A stretch of 64,000 nt of DNA from Telluria aromaticivorans (GCF_013003915.1 NZ_JABAIV010000002.1:372001-436000); one strand, 5' to 3'. Shown: positions 1 to 13,788, counted from the first letter of the stretch. The notes: generated by a model not told the origin, from the letters alone. Translations and numbers: made by a program.

Positions 1-345
1 GAATTCGCCGTTCACTTCTACGACATGCTGTGCGAGCCCGATGCGGTGGCCCTGCAGCGCGTGGTCATGGCCGAGTCCGGCACCAATCCGGAGCTGGCGG
101 AAGCTTTCTATGAGGCCGGGCCGCGTATGACCCGCGACATGCTCGAGCGTTACTTCGCCCGCCCGGACATCCGCGCGCAGCTGCGTCCGGACGTGCCGCT
201 TGCCCTGCTGCCCTCGCACCTGATCGCCTGTATCAATGGCGACCCGGTGATCCGTTTCCTGTTCCCGGACCGGAAGCAGGGCCATGAGGAAGCGCGCCGG
301 CTGCTTGCCGAGCGTCTAGAACTGTTTTACCGCAGCATTTTGTAA
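1..345 (+). CDS. TetR/AcrR-family transcriptional regulator, C-terminal part (partial)
   Basis: The reading frame is open from base 1 and stops at 343-345, so only the last 114 residues are visible; the DNA-binding helix-turn-helix lies outside the window. The visible part resembles the ligand-binding, dimerisation domain of AefR-like TetR regulators: an RVVMAES segment followed by a PELAEAFYEAG helix, and a C-terminal segment that aligns with the family's final dimerisation helices. It would be a cytoplasmic repressor of an unseen neighbouring gene, often an efflux operon. An internal ATG at 25 is only a Met inside the domain. Assignment to TetR is fairly good, the ligand is unknown. Confidence 0.7.
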   Translation, partial: EFAVHFYDMLCEPDAVALQRVVMAESGTNPELAEAFYEAGPRMTRDMLERYFARPDIRAQLRPDVPLALLPSHLIACINGDPVIRFLFPDRKQGHEEARRLLAERLELFYRSIL

Positions 346-399
346 GGTCAATCTGTGCGTCATCGCACCGACCTGGTGCGAGGATTTGTGACAATCTGA

Positions 400-415
400 C
401 CTCCTTTACAGGAGG
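400..415 (+). promoter_or_regulatory. Hairpin that can cover the ribosome binding site of the leader ORF
   Basis: CCTCC at 400-404 is exactly complementary to GGAGG at 411-415, with a 6-base loop. GGAGG is the Shine-Dalgarno sequence for the ATG at 421. A five-base-pair stem is short, so a regulatory role is only suggested. Confidence 0.35.
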
Positions 416-420
416 ATGTC

Positions 421-468
421 ATGAATAATAAAACGACAGCGGCGCTTGGCCGCGAGGAGGCAGTATGA
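421..468 (+). CDS. Possible 15-residue leader peptide coupled to the next gene
   Basis: ATG at 421 follows a strong GGAGG (411-415) at good spacing and opens a 15-codon frame, MNNKTTAALGREEAV, that ends in TGA at 466-468. The stop overlaps the next start as ATGA (465-468), the usual arrangement for translational coupling, and the peptide's own codons for Glu-Glu form the GAGGAG ribosome binding site of the downstream gene. This may be a real leader peptide or a fortuitous frame; conservation in relatives would decide. Confidence 0.4.
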   Translation: MNNKTTAALGREEAV

Positions 469-650
469 GCAAGTCGTCCCGATACGAATGGCGCGATCAG
501 CAGGCGTCGCTGCAGGAGCGCATGAAAGGATTCATGGCGAATCCGGGCACGGAACAGCTGGAAGCAGTCCTGGCCGAGATGCGTGCGTACGCAGCCGCAG
601 CACAGAATGGCTCGATCGAGATTCCGGAACGGTTTATCGCTTTCAGCTGA
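465..650 (+). CDS. Small hypothetical protein (61 aa)
   Basis: Start ATG at 465 has GAGGAGG at 454-460. The 61-residue product is soluble, with no signal or membrane segment, and looks helical: an acidic/basic N-terminal half (RYEWRDQQASLQERMKGFM) then a predicted helix ending in an Ala run. No family recognised. It is the last gene before a bidirectional terminator shared with the convergent gene at 716-1036, and its start overlaps the stop of a 15-codon leader frame, so its translation may depend on that leader. Confidence 0.7.
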   Translation: MSKSSRYEWRDQQASLQERMKGFMANPGTEQLEAVLAEMRAYAAAAQNGSIEIPERFIAFS

Positions 651-666
651 TCGACCGACACCCCTC

Positions 667-702
667 AACAATGCCGCCCCGCGCAAGCCGGGCGGCATTG
701 TT
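667..702. terminator. Bidirectional rho-independent terminator
   Basis: A perfect 13-bp stem (AACAATGCCGCCC at 667-679 with GGGCGGCATTGTT at 690-702) encloses a 10-base loop. It lies between convergent genes ending at 650 (+) and 716 (-); the A/T ends of the stem can serve both directions. Confidence 0.75.
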
Positions 703-715
703 CATTGCGGGTTGG

Positions 716-1036
716 TTAATTGACTGTTGCCGGTGTAGGGCTACCGTTGGAACTGGTCTCGAAATCGAACACCCGGGTCAGGCAAAAGACCTTGCGCGGT
801 GCGCGGTGGCGTTCGTGGATTTCTCGGGTCATCACCTCGACCCGCCGCGGCTGCAGCGACACCTGGCGCGGATCGATGAAGTCGGCTGTTCCCTGGCTGA
901 AGCGGGCCGCCAACTGCTGGGAGATGGTGCCGTGCACGACCGACGGCTCGCCGTGGAGCGTGGTGCGGAGCTCGAAGGCGCGCGATTCGGGAAGGACAAA
1001 GACGGTACCGACGTATTCATTGCCGTGTTCGTACAT
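716..1036 (-). CDS. Hypothetical protein (106 aa)
   Basis: The start chosen is MYEHGNEYVG at 1036, because an AGGAG lies 7 bases upstream; the longer frame from 1054 would place that ribosome site inside the coding sequence. The product has no signal peptide or membrane span. It shows an N-terminal beta-rich part (YVGTVFVLPESRAFELRTTL) and a basic C-terminal half (PRRVEVMTREIHERHRAP). No family recognised. Its final residues (SSNGSPTPATVN) look unstructured. It is monocistronic, facing the small gene at 465-650 across a shared terminator. Confidence 0.65.
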   Translation of the reverse strand: MYEHGNEYVGTVFVLPESRAFELRTTLHGEPSVVHGTISQQLAARFSQGTADFIDPRQVSLQPRRVEVMTREIHERHRAPRKVFCLTRVFDFETSSNGSPTPATVN

Positions 1037-1343
1037 AGCAGTCTCCTGTGGCATTACACGACTGGCGACAAGTGGGCTTGCCGCCGCACGCGACCATCAT
1101 AGCCTGTCAATACGGAGGCAGGCGCTTGTCACGATTGACATTTGCAACCGTAATAAAACTACGGAAAACACGGTTGACTTCGCTATGCGGCAGGAGTAGC
1201 GTCACCTCGGTGTATGGATGAGCTACCCACACGAGGTAGGGAAAGTACACGAAAGCTGCAAGAACAGGATCAGAGACCGGCCGGAGCGCCCGCCTGCCCT
1301 GGACCAGCAGCGCACATAAAACAGATAAACATCGGAGACAACA
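1037..1343. other. Intergenic region upstream of isoamylase
   Basis: No gene seen in these 307 bases. It must hold divergent promoters for the genes at 716-1036 (-) and 1344 (+). A TTGACA occurs at 1136-1141 but no convincing -10 is at the right distance. CGGAGA at 1333-1338 is the ribosome site for the gene at 1344. Confidence 0.4.
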
Positions 1344-3638
<2,295 letters not shown>

Positions 3639-3687
3639 GGGGGGAGCGGCGGACTAATACCGGTCAATCAAGAGTCGCTCGTCAATC

Positions 3688-3827
3688 GTAGGGTGGGCAA
3701 GTTCCTTGCCCACGCGTTCAAATCACGGTGCTGCTGCCTGCGCAGTTGCTCAGGCTCAAACTATCACCGCGCGGGCGGCGCACACTCCGCTGTAGAATCG
3801 CCGGTCGAGTGGAGCCGCCCACCCTAC
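3688..3827. repeat. Dispersed palindromic repeat, copy 1
   Basis: Begins GTAGGGTGGGC and ends with its reverse complement GCCCACCCTAC. The left end folds into a hairpin (GGGCAAG/CTTGCCC). The inner segment TATCACCGCGCGGGCGGC matches other copies. It lies between convergent genes ending at 3638 (+) and 3942 (-). One of eight copies in the window. Confidence 0.85.
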
Positions 3828-3888
3828 GGTTCTCATTGGTTGACCGGCAGTTGGCAGCGGGTAGGCCATGGCTGCCAGCAATCGCGTA

Positions 3889-3922
3889 AAAGAGACGGGA
3901 CCCTCGAGGGTCCCGTTTCTTC
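3889..3922 (-). terminator. Terminator of the pyruvate dehydrogenase operon
   Basis: Perfect 9-bp stem ACGGGACCC / GGGTCCCGT (3896-3917) with a TCGA loop. On the minus strand it is followed by TCTCTTTT. It lies 20 bases after the lpdA stop and may work in both directions. Confidence 0.8.
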
Positions 3923-3941
3923 TACATCGCCATCAAGGCGA

Positions 3942-5780
3942 TCACTTCTTCTTCACCGGCGGCAAATCAGTACACACGCCCTTGTACGCCTCCGCCGCCA
4001 TCCCGATCGACTCACCCAGCGTCGGGTGCGGGTGAATGGTCTTGCCGATATCCACCCCATCCGCGCCCATCTCGATGGCCAGCGCCACTTCGCCGATCAT
4101 GTCGCCGGCATTGGTGCCGACGATGGTGCCGCCGATGATGCGCTTGGTCTCGGCATCGAACAGCAGCTTGGTGAAGCCTTCGTCGCGGCCGTTGGCGACC
4201 GCGCGGCCGCTGGCGTTCCACGGAAAGTGGCCCTTCTCGACCTTGATGCCCTTCTGCTTGGCTTCGTCTTCGGTCAGGCCGACCCATGCCACTTCCGGAT
4301 CGGTGTAGGCCACCGACGGGATCACCTTGGCGTCGAAGTAGGCCTTTTCGCCGTGCGCGGCTTCGGCTGCGACGTGCGCCTCGTGCACCGCCTTGTGCGC
4401 CAGCATCGGCTGGCCCACCAGGTCGCCGATGGCGAAGATGTGCGGCACGTTGGTGCGCATCTGGCCATCCACGCCGATGAAGCCGCGGTCGCTTACCACC
4501 ACGCCGGCCTTCTCGGCGGCGATCTTCTTGCCGTTCGGGCTGCGGCCGACGGCCACCAGCACCAGGTCGTAGACCTGGGCTTCCGGCGCGGTGGCGCCGG
4601 CTTCGGCGGCTTCAAACGTGACCTTGATCCCTTCCGGCAGCGCTTCCACGCCGACGGTCTTGGTCTTCAACATGATGTTGTCGAAGCGGTGGGCGTTGAA
4701 CTTCTGCCAGACCTTGACGGCCTCGCGGTCCGCGCCCTGCATCAGGCCGTCCATCATCTCGACCACGTCGATGCGCGCACCCAGGGTCGAGTACACGGTC
4801 GCCATTTCCAGGCCGATGATGCCGCCGCCGATGACCAGCATGCGCTTCGGTACCTGGCGCAGTTCCAGCGCGCCGGTCGAATCGACGATGCGCGGGTCTT
4901 CCGGCACGAAAGGCAGCTTCACCACGGCGGAACCGGCGGCGATGATCGCCTTCGCGAACTTGACGACTTTTTTGGCGCCATCGGCACCGGTGACTTCGAC
5001 GTGGTTCGGGCTCAGGAACTGGCCCACGCCCTGCACCACATTGACCTTGCGCGCCTTGGCCATGAAATTCAGGCCGCCGGTCATCTTCTTGATGACGCCG
5101 TCTTTATAGGCGCGCAGCTTGTCGATGTCGACGTCGGGCTTGGCGAAGCTCACGCCGAGATCCGCCATGTGCGCGGTCTCGTCCATGATGTGCGCCACGT
5201 GCAGCAGCGCCTTGGACGGGATGCAGCCGACGTTCAGGCACACGCCGCCCAGCGTCGCATACTTCTCGACCAGCACCACGTTAAGCCCCAAGTCGGCCGC
5301 GCGGAAGGCAGCCGAATAGCCACCGGGACCGGCGCCCAGCACCATCAGTTCGCATTCGATGTCGACCTGGCCGCTGTAGCTGGCCGCACCCGGCGCCGGG
5401 GCCGACGCGACACTTGCCGCCGGCGCCGGATGGGCCGGTGCATAGGAATCGGTCGGCATCGACGCGGCGGTTGGCGCCACTGCCTGCGCCGCAGGCTTGG
5501 CTTCGGCCGAAGGGGCGGCAGCAGGTGCAGCGGCAGATGCCGCGCCCTCTTCGAGCGTCAACAGCATCGTGCCTTCGTTGACCTTGTCGCCCACTTTAAC
5601 GGTGATGTCCTTGACGACACCCGCATGCGTCGACGGGATCTCCATGCTGGCCTTGTCCGATTCGACGGTGATCAAGGACTGGTCGACCTTGATGGTGTCG
5701 CCAGGCTTGACCAGCAGCTCGATCACTTCGACGTCCTTGAAGTCGCCGATATTCGGGACCTTCACTTCAACAGTGCTCAT
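3942..5780 (-). CDS. lpdA: Dihydrolipoyl dehydrogenase (E3) with N-terminal lipoyl domain
   Basis: FAD enzyme that reoxidises dihydrolipoamide with NAD+ in the pyruvate dehydrogenase complex. The 612-residue product begins with a lipoyl domain (1-79, acceptor K43 in ESDKAS), an Ala/Pro linker (about 80-135) and then the E3 core: FAD motif GAGPGG (149-154), redox disulfide C181/C186 in GGVCLNVGCIPSK, a second nucleotide motif VIGGGIIG, and the C-terminal catalytic H585/E590 in HPHPTLGE. The extra lipoyl domain is typical of beta-proteobacterial PDH E3. AAGGAG precedes the ATG; 12 bases separate it from aceF. Last gene of the operon, with a terminator just after. Confidence 0.96.
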   Translation of the reverse strand: MSTVEVKVPNIGDFKDVEVIELLVKPGDTIKVDQSLITVESDKASMEIPSTHAGVVKDITVKVGDKVNEGTMLLTLEEGAASAAAPAAAPSAEAKPAAQAVAPTAASMPTDSYAPAHPAPAASVASAPAPGAASYSGQVDIECELMVLGAGPGGYSAAFRAADLGLNVVLVEKYATLGGVCLNVGCIPSKALLHVAHIMDETAHMADLGVSFAKPDVDIDKLRAYKDGVIKKMTGGLNFMAKARKVNVVQGVGQFLSPNHVEVTGADGAKKVVKFAKAIIAAGSAVVKLPFVPEDPRIVDSTGALELRQVPKRMLVIGGGIIGLEMATVYSTLGARIDVVEMMDGLMQGADREAVKVWQKFNAHRFDNIMLKTKTVGVEALPEGIKVTFEAAEAGATAPEAQVYDLVLVAVGRSPNGKKIAAEKAGVVVSDRGFIGVDGQMRTNVPHIFAIGDLVGQPMLAHKAVHEAHVAAEAAHGEKAYFDAKVIPSVAYTDPEVAWVGLTEDEAKQKGIKVEKGHFPWNASGRAVANGRDEGFTKLLFDAETKRIIGGTIVGTNAGDMIGEVALAIEMGADGVDIGKTIHPHPTLGESIGMAAEAYKGVCTDLPPVKKK

Positions 5781-5792
5781 ACTCGGCGCTCC

Positions 5793-7442
5793 TTACAGAA
5801 GGGTCTTGCGCAGGTCGGCCAGCACCTCCGCGAGATAGGCTGCGAAGCGCGCGGCACCGGCGCCGTCGATCACGCGGTGGTCGTAGGACAGCGACAGCGG
5901 CAGCATCAGGCGCGGCTGGAAGGCCGAACCGTCCCACACCGGCTTCATCGCCGACTTCGACAGGCCCAGGATTGCCAGCTCGGGTGCATTGATGATCGGT
6001 GTGAAGGCCGTACCACCGATGCCGCCCAGCGACGAAATGGTGAAGGTCGCGCCCTGCATCGCGGTCGGCGGCAGCTTGCCGTCGCGCGCCTGCGCAGAGA
6101 GCTCGCCCATTTCAGTGGCGATCTGCGACACCGTCTTCTTGTCGGCATCCTTCACGACCGGGACCACCAGGCCATTCGGGGTGTCGGCGGCGAAGCCGAT
6201 GTTGTAGTACTGCTTCAGGATCAGGTTCGCACCGTCTTCGCTGAGCGACGCATTAAATTGCGGGAATTTTTTGAGCGCAGCGACGCTCGCCTTGATGACG
6301 AAGGCCAGCATGGTCAGCTTGACGGCCGACTTCTGCTTGGCCAGCGCGGCGTTCGAATCGACACGGAACTGTTCCAGGTCGGTGACGTCGGCTTCGTCGA
6401 AGGTCGTGACGTGCGGGATCATCACCCAGTTGCGGTGCAGGTTCGGGCCGGAGATCTTCTTGATGCGCGACAGCGGCAGCAGTTCGGTCGGGCCGAACTT
6501 CGAGAAGTCGAGCGACGGCCATGGCAGCAGGTCGAGGCCGACGCCCGAGCCGCCGGCTTTCGTCGGTGCGGCGGCAGGTGCAGCCATCACGCCCTTGACG
6601 AAGTTCTGCACGTCGAGCTGGGTGATGCGGCTCTTCGGGCCGGTGCCCGGCACGCGCCCCAGGTCCACGCCCAGTTCGCGGGCGAACTTGCGGATCGACG
6701 GCGAGGCGTGGGCTTTCGAGCCGGTGACGCCTGGCGCCTGGGCTGCGGCGGCCGGAGCCGATGCAGCCGGTGCCGGCGCGGCAGCCGGGGCCGGCGCTGC
6801 AGCAGGGGCAGCTGCGGATGCCGCAGCAGGAGCCGCAGCAGCAGGCGCGCCGCCAGTGGCTTCGATCATCAGCACCAGCGTTCCCTTGGCCACCTTGTCG
6901 CCGACCTTGACCTTTACTTCCTTGACGACGCCAGCGTGGCTGGAAGGAATCTCCATGCTCGCCTTGTCCGATTCGACCGTCATCAGCGACTGGTCGACCT
7001 TGATCGTGTCGCCCGGCTTGACCATCATTTCGATGACTTCGACTTCCTTGAAGTCGCCGATGTCCGGCACGGTGACTTCGACGATGCCGCCCGAGGCTGC
7101 CGGGGCAGCGGCTGGTGCCGGTGCAGCTTCGGCAGCCGGTGCGGCGGCAGGCGCCGGGGCAGCATCAGCCGTAGCAGGTGCGGCGGCAGGCGCGGCAGCG
7201 CCGCCCGCTTCTTCCAGCAGCAGCACCAGCGAACCCTCGGCAACCTTGTCGCCGACCTTGATCTTGATTTCTTTCACGACGCCGGCATGGCTCGATGGGA
7301 TTTCCATGCTCGCCTTGTCCGACTCGACCGTGACCAGCGACTGGTCGACCTTGATCGTGTCGCCCGGCTTGACCATTAGTTCGATCACTTCCACTTCCTT
7401 GAAGTCGCCGATGTCCGGGACTTTGACTTCCACAATGCTCAT
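5793..7442 (-). CDS. aceF: Pyruvate dehydrogenase E2, dihydrolipoamide acetyltransferase
   Basis: Transfers the acetyl group from lipoamide to CoA and forms the PDH core. The 549-residue protein has two lipoyl domains (about 1-78 and 120-197, each with the ESDKAS lysine), long Ala/Pro linkers, a peripheral subunit binding domain (ASPSIRKFARELGVDLGRV) and a catalytic domain ending with the active-site motif SYDHRVIDG. The start at 7442 (MSIVEVKV) is chosen over an upstream in-frame extension to 7529, because that extension reads through an intergenic palindromic element (GLRRDDG). GGAG precedes the ATG. Second gene of the aceE-aceF-lpdA operon. Confidence 0.95.
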   Translation of the reverse strand: MSIVEVKVPDIGDFKEVEVIELMVKPGDTIKVDQSLVTVESDKASMEIPSSHAGVVKEIKIKVGDKVAEGSLVLLLEEAGGAAAPAAAPATADAAPAPAAAPAAEAAPAPAAAPAASGGIVEVTVPDIGDFKEVEVIEMMVKPGDTIKVDQSLMTVESDKASMEIPSSHAGVVKEVKVKVGDKVAKGTLVLMIEATGGAPAAAAPAAASAAAPAAAPAPAAAPAPAASAPAAAAQAPGVTGSKAHASPSIRKFARELGVDLGRVPGTGPKSRITQLDVQNFVKGVMAAPAAAPTKAGGSGVGLDLLPWPSLDFSKFGPTELLPLSRIKKISGPNLHRNWVMIPHVTTFDEADVTDLEQFRVDSNAALAKQKSAVKLTMLAFVIKASVAALKKFPQFNASLSEDGANLILKQYYNIGFAADTPNGLVVPVVKDADKKTVSQIATEMGELSAQARDGKLPPTAMQGATFTISSLGGIGGTAFTPIINAPELAILGLSKSAMKPVWDGSAFQPRLMLPLSLSYDHRVIDGAGAARFAAYLAEVLADLRKTLL

Positions 7443-7478
7443 AGTGTTAGCTCCGTTTTTATTTGAGTTAGCTGTGAA

Positions 7479-7588
7479 ACCGTCGTCCCGGCGCAGGCCG
7501 GGACCAAGTTCAGTGTGCAGGCCACACACGCAAACTTGGGCTCCGGCCTTCGCCGGAGCTTGTTTCCGCCAGTGGCGGAAACGACGGT
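7479..7588. repeat. Palindromic intergenic element between aceE and aceF
   Basis: Flanked by ACCGTCGT (7479-7486) and its complement ACGACGGT (7581-7588). Inside are three further hairpins: CCCGGC/GCCGGG, GCTCCGGC/GCCGGAGC and TTTCCGCC/GGCGGAAA. The transcript of the operon must cross it. It resembles short mobile palindromic units but only one copy is in the window. Confidence 0.6.
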
Positions 7589-7597
7589 AACGAGCAT

Positions 7598-10303
<2,706 letters not shown>

Positions 10304-10480
10304 TAATGCGTCTCCTTAGAATTGCGCCCCACCCGATCAGTCGAAATGGCTGGCGGCGATTTGGTGAAATTTCAAATGTCTGAAAATAAACCCTTCGATT
10401 CTACCAGCGGGTCTATTATTTTTCAAATTGCGATATGCTATTTCATATAGTGAAATCTCGTGCTGCGACCGCACATTTTC
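10304..10480. other. Upstream region of the PDH operon
   Basis: AT-richer than its surroundings (ATTATTTTTCAAATTGCGATATGC, read in pieces around 10415-10438, and TTTCATATAGTGAAAT at 10441-10456, an 8+8 imperfect palindrome). A promoter for aceE on the minus strand is expected here; I cannot fix its hexamers. No gene seen. Confidence 0.35.
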
Positions 10481-10588
10481 GGAGGGCGGGCGGCTGCGCC
10501 GACCGCGCGTTCAAATTACGTATCCTGGCCTGCTCCGTGGCTTGCATCCGTGCGTTGAACGCGCGGGCGGGAGACCCGCCCACCCTAC
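10481..10588. repeat. Dispersed palindromic repeat, copy 2 (left arm degenerate)
   Basis: Right arm is perfect (TTGAACGCGCGGGCGGGAGA then CCCGCCCACCCTAC). The left arm reads GGAGGGCGGGCGGC...GCCGACCGCGCGTTCAA, a mix of the GGGC and GGTC variants seen in other copies. Sits between divergent aceE and folD. Confidence 0.75.
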
Positions 10589-10731
10589 GATGTCAGGCTT
10601 ATCAAGCTTACAACGAAGGGGGCGCAAAATACCACCAGCCGCTCTCTTACCTTTGGCGGAGCACGAAACGCATCTGCCTGCAAATATGACAATGCTTCGC
10701 CATGGGCGGCGCGCGATATAGGTGCGGGCCG

Positions 10732-10737
10732 TATAAT
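10732..10737 (+). promoter_or_regulatory. Candidate -10 box of folD
   Basis: TATAAT at 10732-10737, 29 bases before the folD ATG. No recognisable -35 at 17 bases upstream, so the promoter is tentative. Confidence 0.35.
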
Positions 10738-10766
10738 TTCGTTTTTGCCTAGCCACGAGCCCGAAC

Positions 10767-11675
10767 ATGCCTGCCCAATTGATCGACGGAGTCCTCCTTT
10801 CCCAACAACTGCGCGGTGAAATCGCCGAACGCGCCGCCAGGCTTACCGCCGCCGGCAAGCAGCCCGGCCTGGCCGTGATCCTGGTCGGCGAGGACCCGGC
10901 CAGCCACGTCTACGTGCGCAACAAGGTCAAGGCCTGCGGCGACGTCGGGTTCCATTCGGTGCTGGAAAAATACGAGGCCGACCTGAGCGAGGCAGCCCTG
11001 CTCGAGCGCATCGCGGCCCTGAACTGCGACCCGGCCATCCACGGCATCCTGGTGCAGATGCCCCTGCCCAAGCACATCGACCCGAGCAAGGTCATCGAAG
11101 CGATCGCCACCAGCAAGGACGTCGATGGCTATTCCGTGCTGTCGGCCGGCGAACTGGTCGCCAACCTGCCGGGCTTCCGCCCGTGCACGCCTTACGGCTG
11201 CATGAAGCTGATCGAAAGCACCGGCGTCGACCTGCGCGGCAAGCACGCGGTCGTGATCGGCCGCTCGAACACTGTCGGCAAGCCGATGGCCCTGCTGCTC
11301 TTGCAAGCCAATGCCACCGTCACCATCTGCCATAGCGCGACGCCGGACCTCGGCCTGTACACACGCCAGGCCGACGTGGTGGTTGCCGCCGTGGGCCGCC
11401 GCAATACATTGAAGGCCGACATGGTGAAACCGGGCGCGATCGTGATCGACGTCGGCATGAACCGCGACGATGCGGGCAAACTGTGCGGCGACGTGGACTT
11501 TGCCGGCGTCCGCGAGGTAGCCTCGCACATCACCCCGGTGCCGGGCGGCGTCGGCCCGATGACGATCACGATGCTCTTGATGAATACCGTCGAGTCCGCG
11601 GAACGCGTGCACTCGAGCAGCCAGGAATGCCCCAGCCAGGCAACGGGAATGGAACCGAAGCCCGGCGTGGCCTAA
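10767..11675 (+). CDS. folD: Bifunctional methylenetetrahydrofolate dehydrogenase/cyclohydrolase
   Basis: Interconverts 5,10-methylene- and 10-formyl-tetrahydrofolate with NADP in the cytoplasm. 302 residues. Motifs: [14 protein letters not shown] near 50 with the catalytic lysine, [11 protein letters not shown], the NADP site [11 protein letters not shown], and [10 protein letters not shown] near 270. The last 24 residues (after ESAERVHSS) extend past the usual FolD end of about 280-285 and are Ser/Pro-rich, probably disordered. Followed 16 bases later by prlC on the same strand, likely one transcript. Confidence 0.96.
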   Translation: MPAQLIDGVLLSQQLRGEIAERAARLTAAGKQPGLAVILVGEDPASHVYVRNKVKACGDVGFHSVLEKYEADLSEAALLERIAALNCDPAIHGILVQMPLPKHIDPSKVIEAIATSKDVDGYSVLSAGELVANLPGFRPCTPYGCMKLIESTGVDLRGKHAVVIGRSNTVGKPMALLLLQANATVTICHSATPDLGLYTRQADVVVAAVGRRNTLKADMVKPGAIVIDVGMNRDDAGKLCGDVDFAGVREVASHITPVPGGVGPMTITMLLMNTVESAERVHSSSQECPSQATGMEPKPGVA

Positions 11676-11691
11676 CATTAGAAGGAACACC

Positions 11692-13767
11692 ATGACCATC
11701 GCAGCCAGCAATCCCCTTCTCGATTTTTCCGGCCTGACCCGTTTCGATGCGGTCAAGCCCGAGCACGTCACGCCGGCCATCGAACAGCTGATCGAGGAAG
11801 CATCCGAGGTCGTGACCCGGTTGGAAGCACCCGTCGACACGGTCACCTGGGACAGCTTCGTGGTGCCGCTGGAAGAAGCCACCGAACGCCTGGGCCGCGC
11901 CTGGGGCGTGGTCAACCACCTGAACAACGTGATGGACACGCCCGAACTGCGCGCGGTCTACAACGAGAACCAGCCGAAGGTCACCGAGTTCTGGACCTCG
12001 CTCGGCCAGAACGAGGCGCTGTTCGCCAAGTACAAGCTGCTGCGCGCCGGCAGCGATTACGACAGCTTGAACCCGGCGCGCAAGAAGATCGTCGAAAACG
12101 CGCTGCGCGACTTCCGCCTGGGCGGCGCCGAGCTGCCGGAAGAGCGCAAGCAGCGCTTTGCAGAGATCCAGGAACTGCAGGCCGCGACCTCCACCCGCTT
12201 CTCGGAAAACGTGCTGGACGCGACCAACGACTACAAGCTGGTGGTCGAGAGCGAAGCGGAACTCGCCGGCGTGCCGGATGACGTGAAGGCGGCCGCCCGC
12301 GCCGCCGCCGAAAAGGACGGCAAGGCCGGCTGGCAGTTCACCCTGCACTTCCCGTCCTACTACCCGGTGCTGCAGTTCTGCGACAACCGCTCCTTACGCG
12401 AAACGGTCTACCGCGCCAGTGCCACCAAGGCCTCGGACGCCGGCCTGATGTTCAGCGAGCTGGAAAAGTGGGACAACTCGTCCAACATCGTGAACCTGCT
12501 GCGCCTGCGCAACGAAGAAGCCAAGCTGCTCGACTACGGCAACTTCGCCGAGGTCTCGCTGGTGCCCAAGATGGCGCAAAGCCCGCAGCACGTCATTGAA
12601 TTCCTGGAAGATTTGGCCAAGCGCGCGCGCCCGTTCGCCGAGAAAGACCTGGAAGAGCTGCGCGCGTTTGCCCGCGACGAGCTGGGCATCGACGACATGC
12701 AGTCCTGGGACGTGGCCTACGCCTCCGAAAAACTGCGCGAGAAGCGCTACGCCTTCTCCGAAAAGGAAGTGAAGGAATACTTCCCCGAGCCGAAGGTGGT
12801 GGGCGGCCTGTTCACCATCATCCAGGACCTGTTCGGGGTCGTGATCAACACGGACGAAGCGCCGGTCTGGCACCCGGACGTGCGCTTCTTCCGCATCGAG
12901 CGTGACGGCGACCTTATTGGCCAGTTCTACCTGGACCTGTACGCACGCCAGGGCAAGGGCCAGGGCGCCTGGATGGACGACGCGCGCGGCCGCCGCCTGG
13001 CCACGGGCGGCATCCTGCAGACGCCGATCGCCTACCTGACCTGCAACTTCACCCCGCCCGCTACGGTGGACGGCAAGCTGCAGCCGTCGCTGTTCACCCA
13101 CGACGAAGTCATCACCCTGTTCCACGAATTCGGCCACGGCCTGCACCACATGCTGACCGAAGTCGAGGAACTGTCGGTGTCCGGCATCTCGGGCGTGGAA
13201 TGGGATGCGGTGGAACTGCCGTCCCAGTTCATGGAGAACTTCTGCTGGGAGTGGGACAAGCTGCAGCAGATGACCGCCCATGTGAAGACGGGGGAGCCGC
13301 TGCCGCGTTTGCTGTTCGACAAGATGCTGGCCGCGAAAAACTTCCAGTCCGGTATGGTGACGCTGCGCCAGGTCGAGTTCTCGCTGATCGACATGCACCT
13401 GCACTACGACTTCGATCCGGAGAGCCAGCGCACCGTGCAAGACCTGATCAACGACGTGCGCGAGAAATTCTCGGTCCTGGTCCCGCCCGCCTTCAACCGC
13501 TTCCAGCATTCGTTCGGCCACATCTTCTCGGGCGGCTATGCGGCCGGCTACTACAGCTACAAGTGGGCCGAAGTGCTGTCGGCGGATGCGTATGCGGCCT
13601 TCGAAGAAGCGCTGGAGCGCGGCAACCTGGCGGAAACCGGCAAGCGCTTCCAGCGCGAGATCCTCGCCATGGGCGGCTCGCGCCCGGCGCTGGAATCGTT
13701 CAAGGCCTTCCGCGGCCGCGAGCCCTCGATCGATGCACTGCTGCGCCACAGCGGCATGAACGGTTAA
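11692..13767 (+). CDS. prlC: Oligopeptidase A, M3 zinc metallopeptidase
   Basis: Cytoplasmic thimet-type peptidase that degrades short peptides, including cleaved signal peptides in E. coli. 691 residues, the family length. Zinc site HEFGHGLHHML with H478, E479 and H482; the third ligand is expected in the conserved AVELPSQFMENFCWE segment (E508). AGAAGGA precedes the ATG. A GC-rich hairpin follows the stop (13789-13807). Cotranscription with folD is inferred from the 16-base gap. Confidence 0.95.
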   Translation: MTIAASNPLLDFSGLTRFDAVKPEHVTPAIEQLIEEASEVVTRLEAPVDTVTWDSFVVPLEEATERLGRAWGVVNHLNNVMDTPELRAVYNENQPKVTEFWTSLGQNEALFAKYKLLRAGSDYDSLNPARKKIVENALRDFRLGGAELPEERKQRFAEIQELQAATSTRFSENVLDATNDYKLVVESEAELAGVPDDVKAAARAAAEKDGKAGWQFTLHFPSYYPVLQFCDNRSLRETVYRASATKASDAGLMFSELEKWDNSSNIVNLLRLRNEEAKLLDYGNFAEVSLVPKMAQSPQHVIEFLEDLAKRARPFAEKDLEELRAFARDELGIDDMQSWDVAYASEKLREKRYAFSEKEVKEYFPEPKVVGGLFTIIQDLFGVVINTDEAPVWHPDVRFFRIERDGDLIGQFYLDLYARQGKGQGAWMDDARGRRLATGGILQTPIAYLTCNFTPPATVDGKLQPSLFTHDEVITLFHEFGHGLHHMLTEVEELSVSGISGVEWDAVELPSQFMENFCWEWDKLQQMTAHVKTGEPLPRLLFDKMLAAKNFQSGMVTLRQVEFSLIDMHLHYDFDPESQRTVQDLINDVREKFSVLVPPAFNRFQHSFGHIFSGGYAAGYYSYKWAEVLSADAYAAFEEALERGNLAETGKRFQREILAMGGSRPALESFKAFRGREPSIDALLRHSGMNG

Positions 13768-13788
13768 GCTATTGTTGACCTAAACCCG

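Noticed and set aside
1136-1165. Sigma-70 promoter TTGACA...TAATAA for isoamylase
   Set aside because: The spacer is only about 11 bases; no proper -10 at 16-18 bases.
6750-7200. Ala/Pro-rich repetitive DNA in aceF
   Set aside because: These are normal flexible linkers between lipoyl domains, not a mobile or CRISPR repeat.
3693-7379. 1,228-codon frame on the plus strand opposite lpdA and aceF
   Set aside because: His/Arg/Asp-rich shadow of two certain PDH genes; no start with a ribosome site and no domain.
7443-7529. N-terminal extension of aceF
   Set aside because: It translates an intergenic palindromic element and lies before the proper ribosome site; lipoyl domain starts at 7442.
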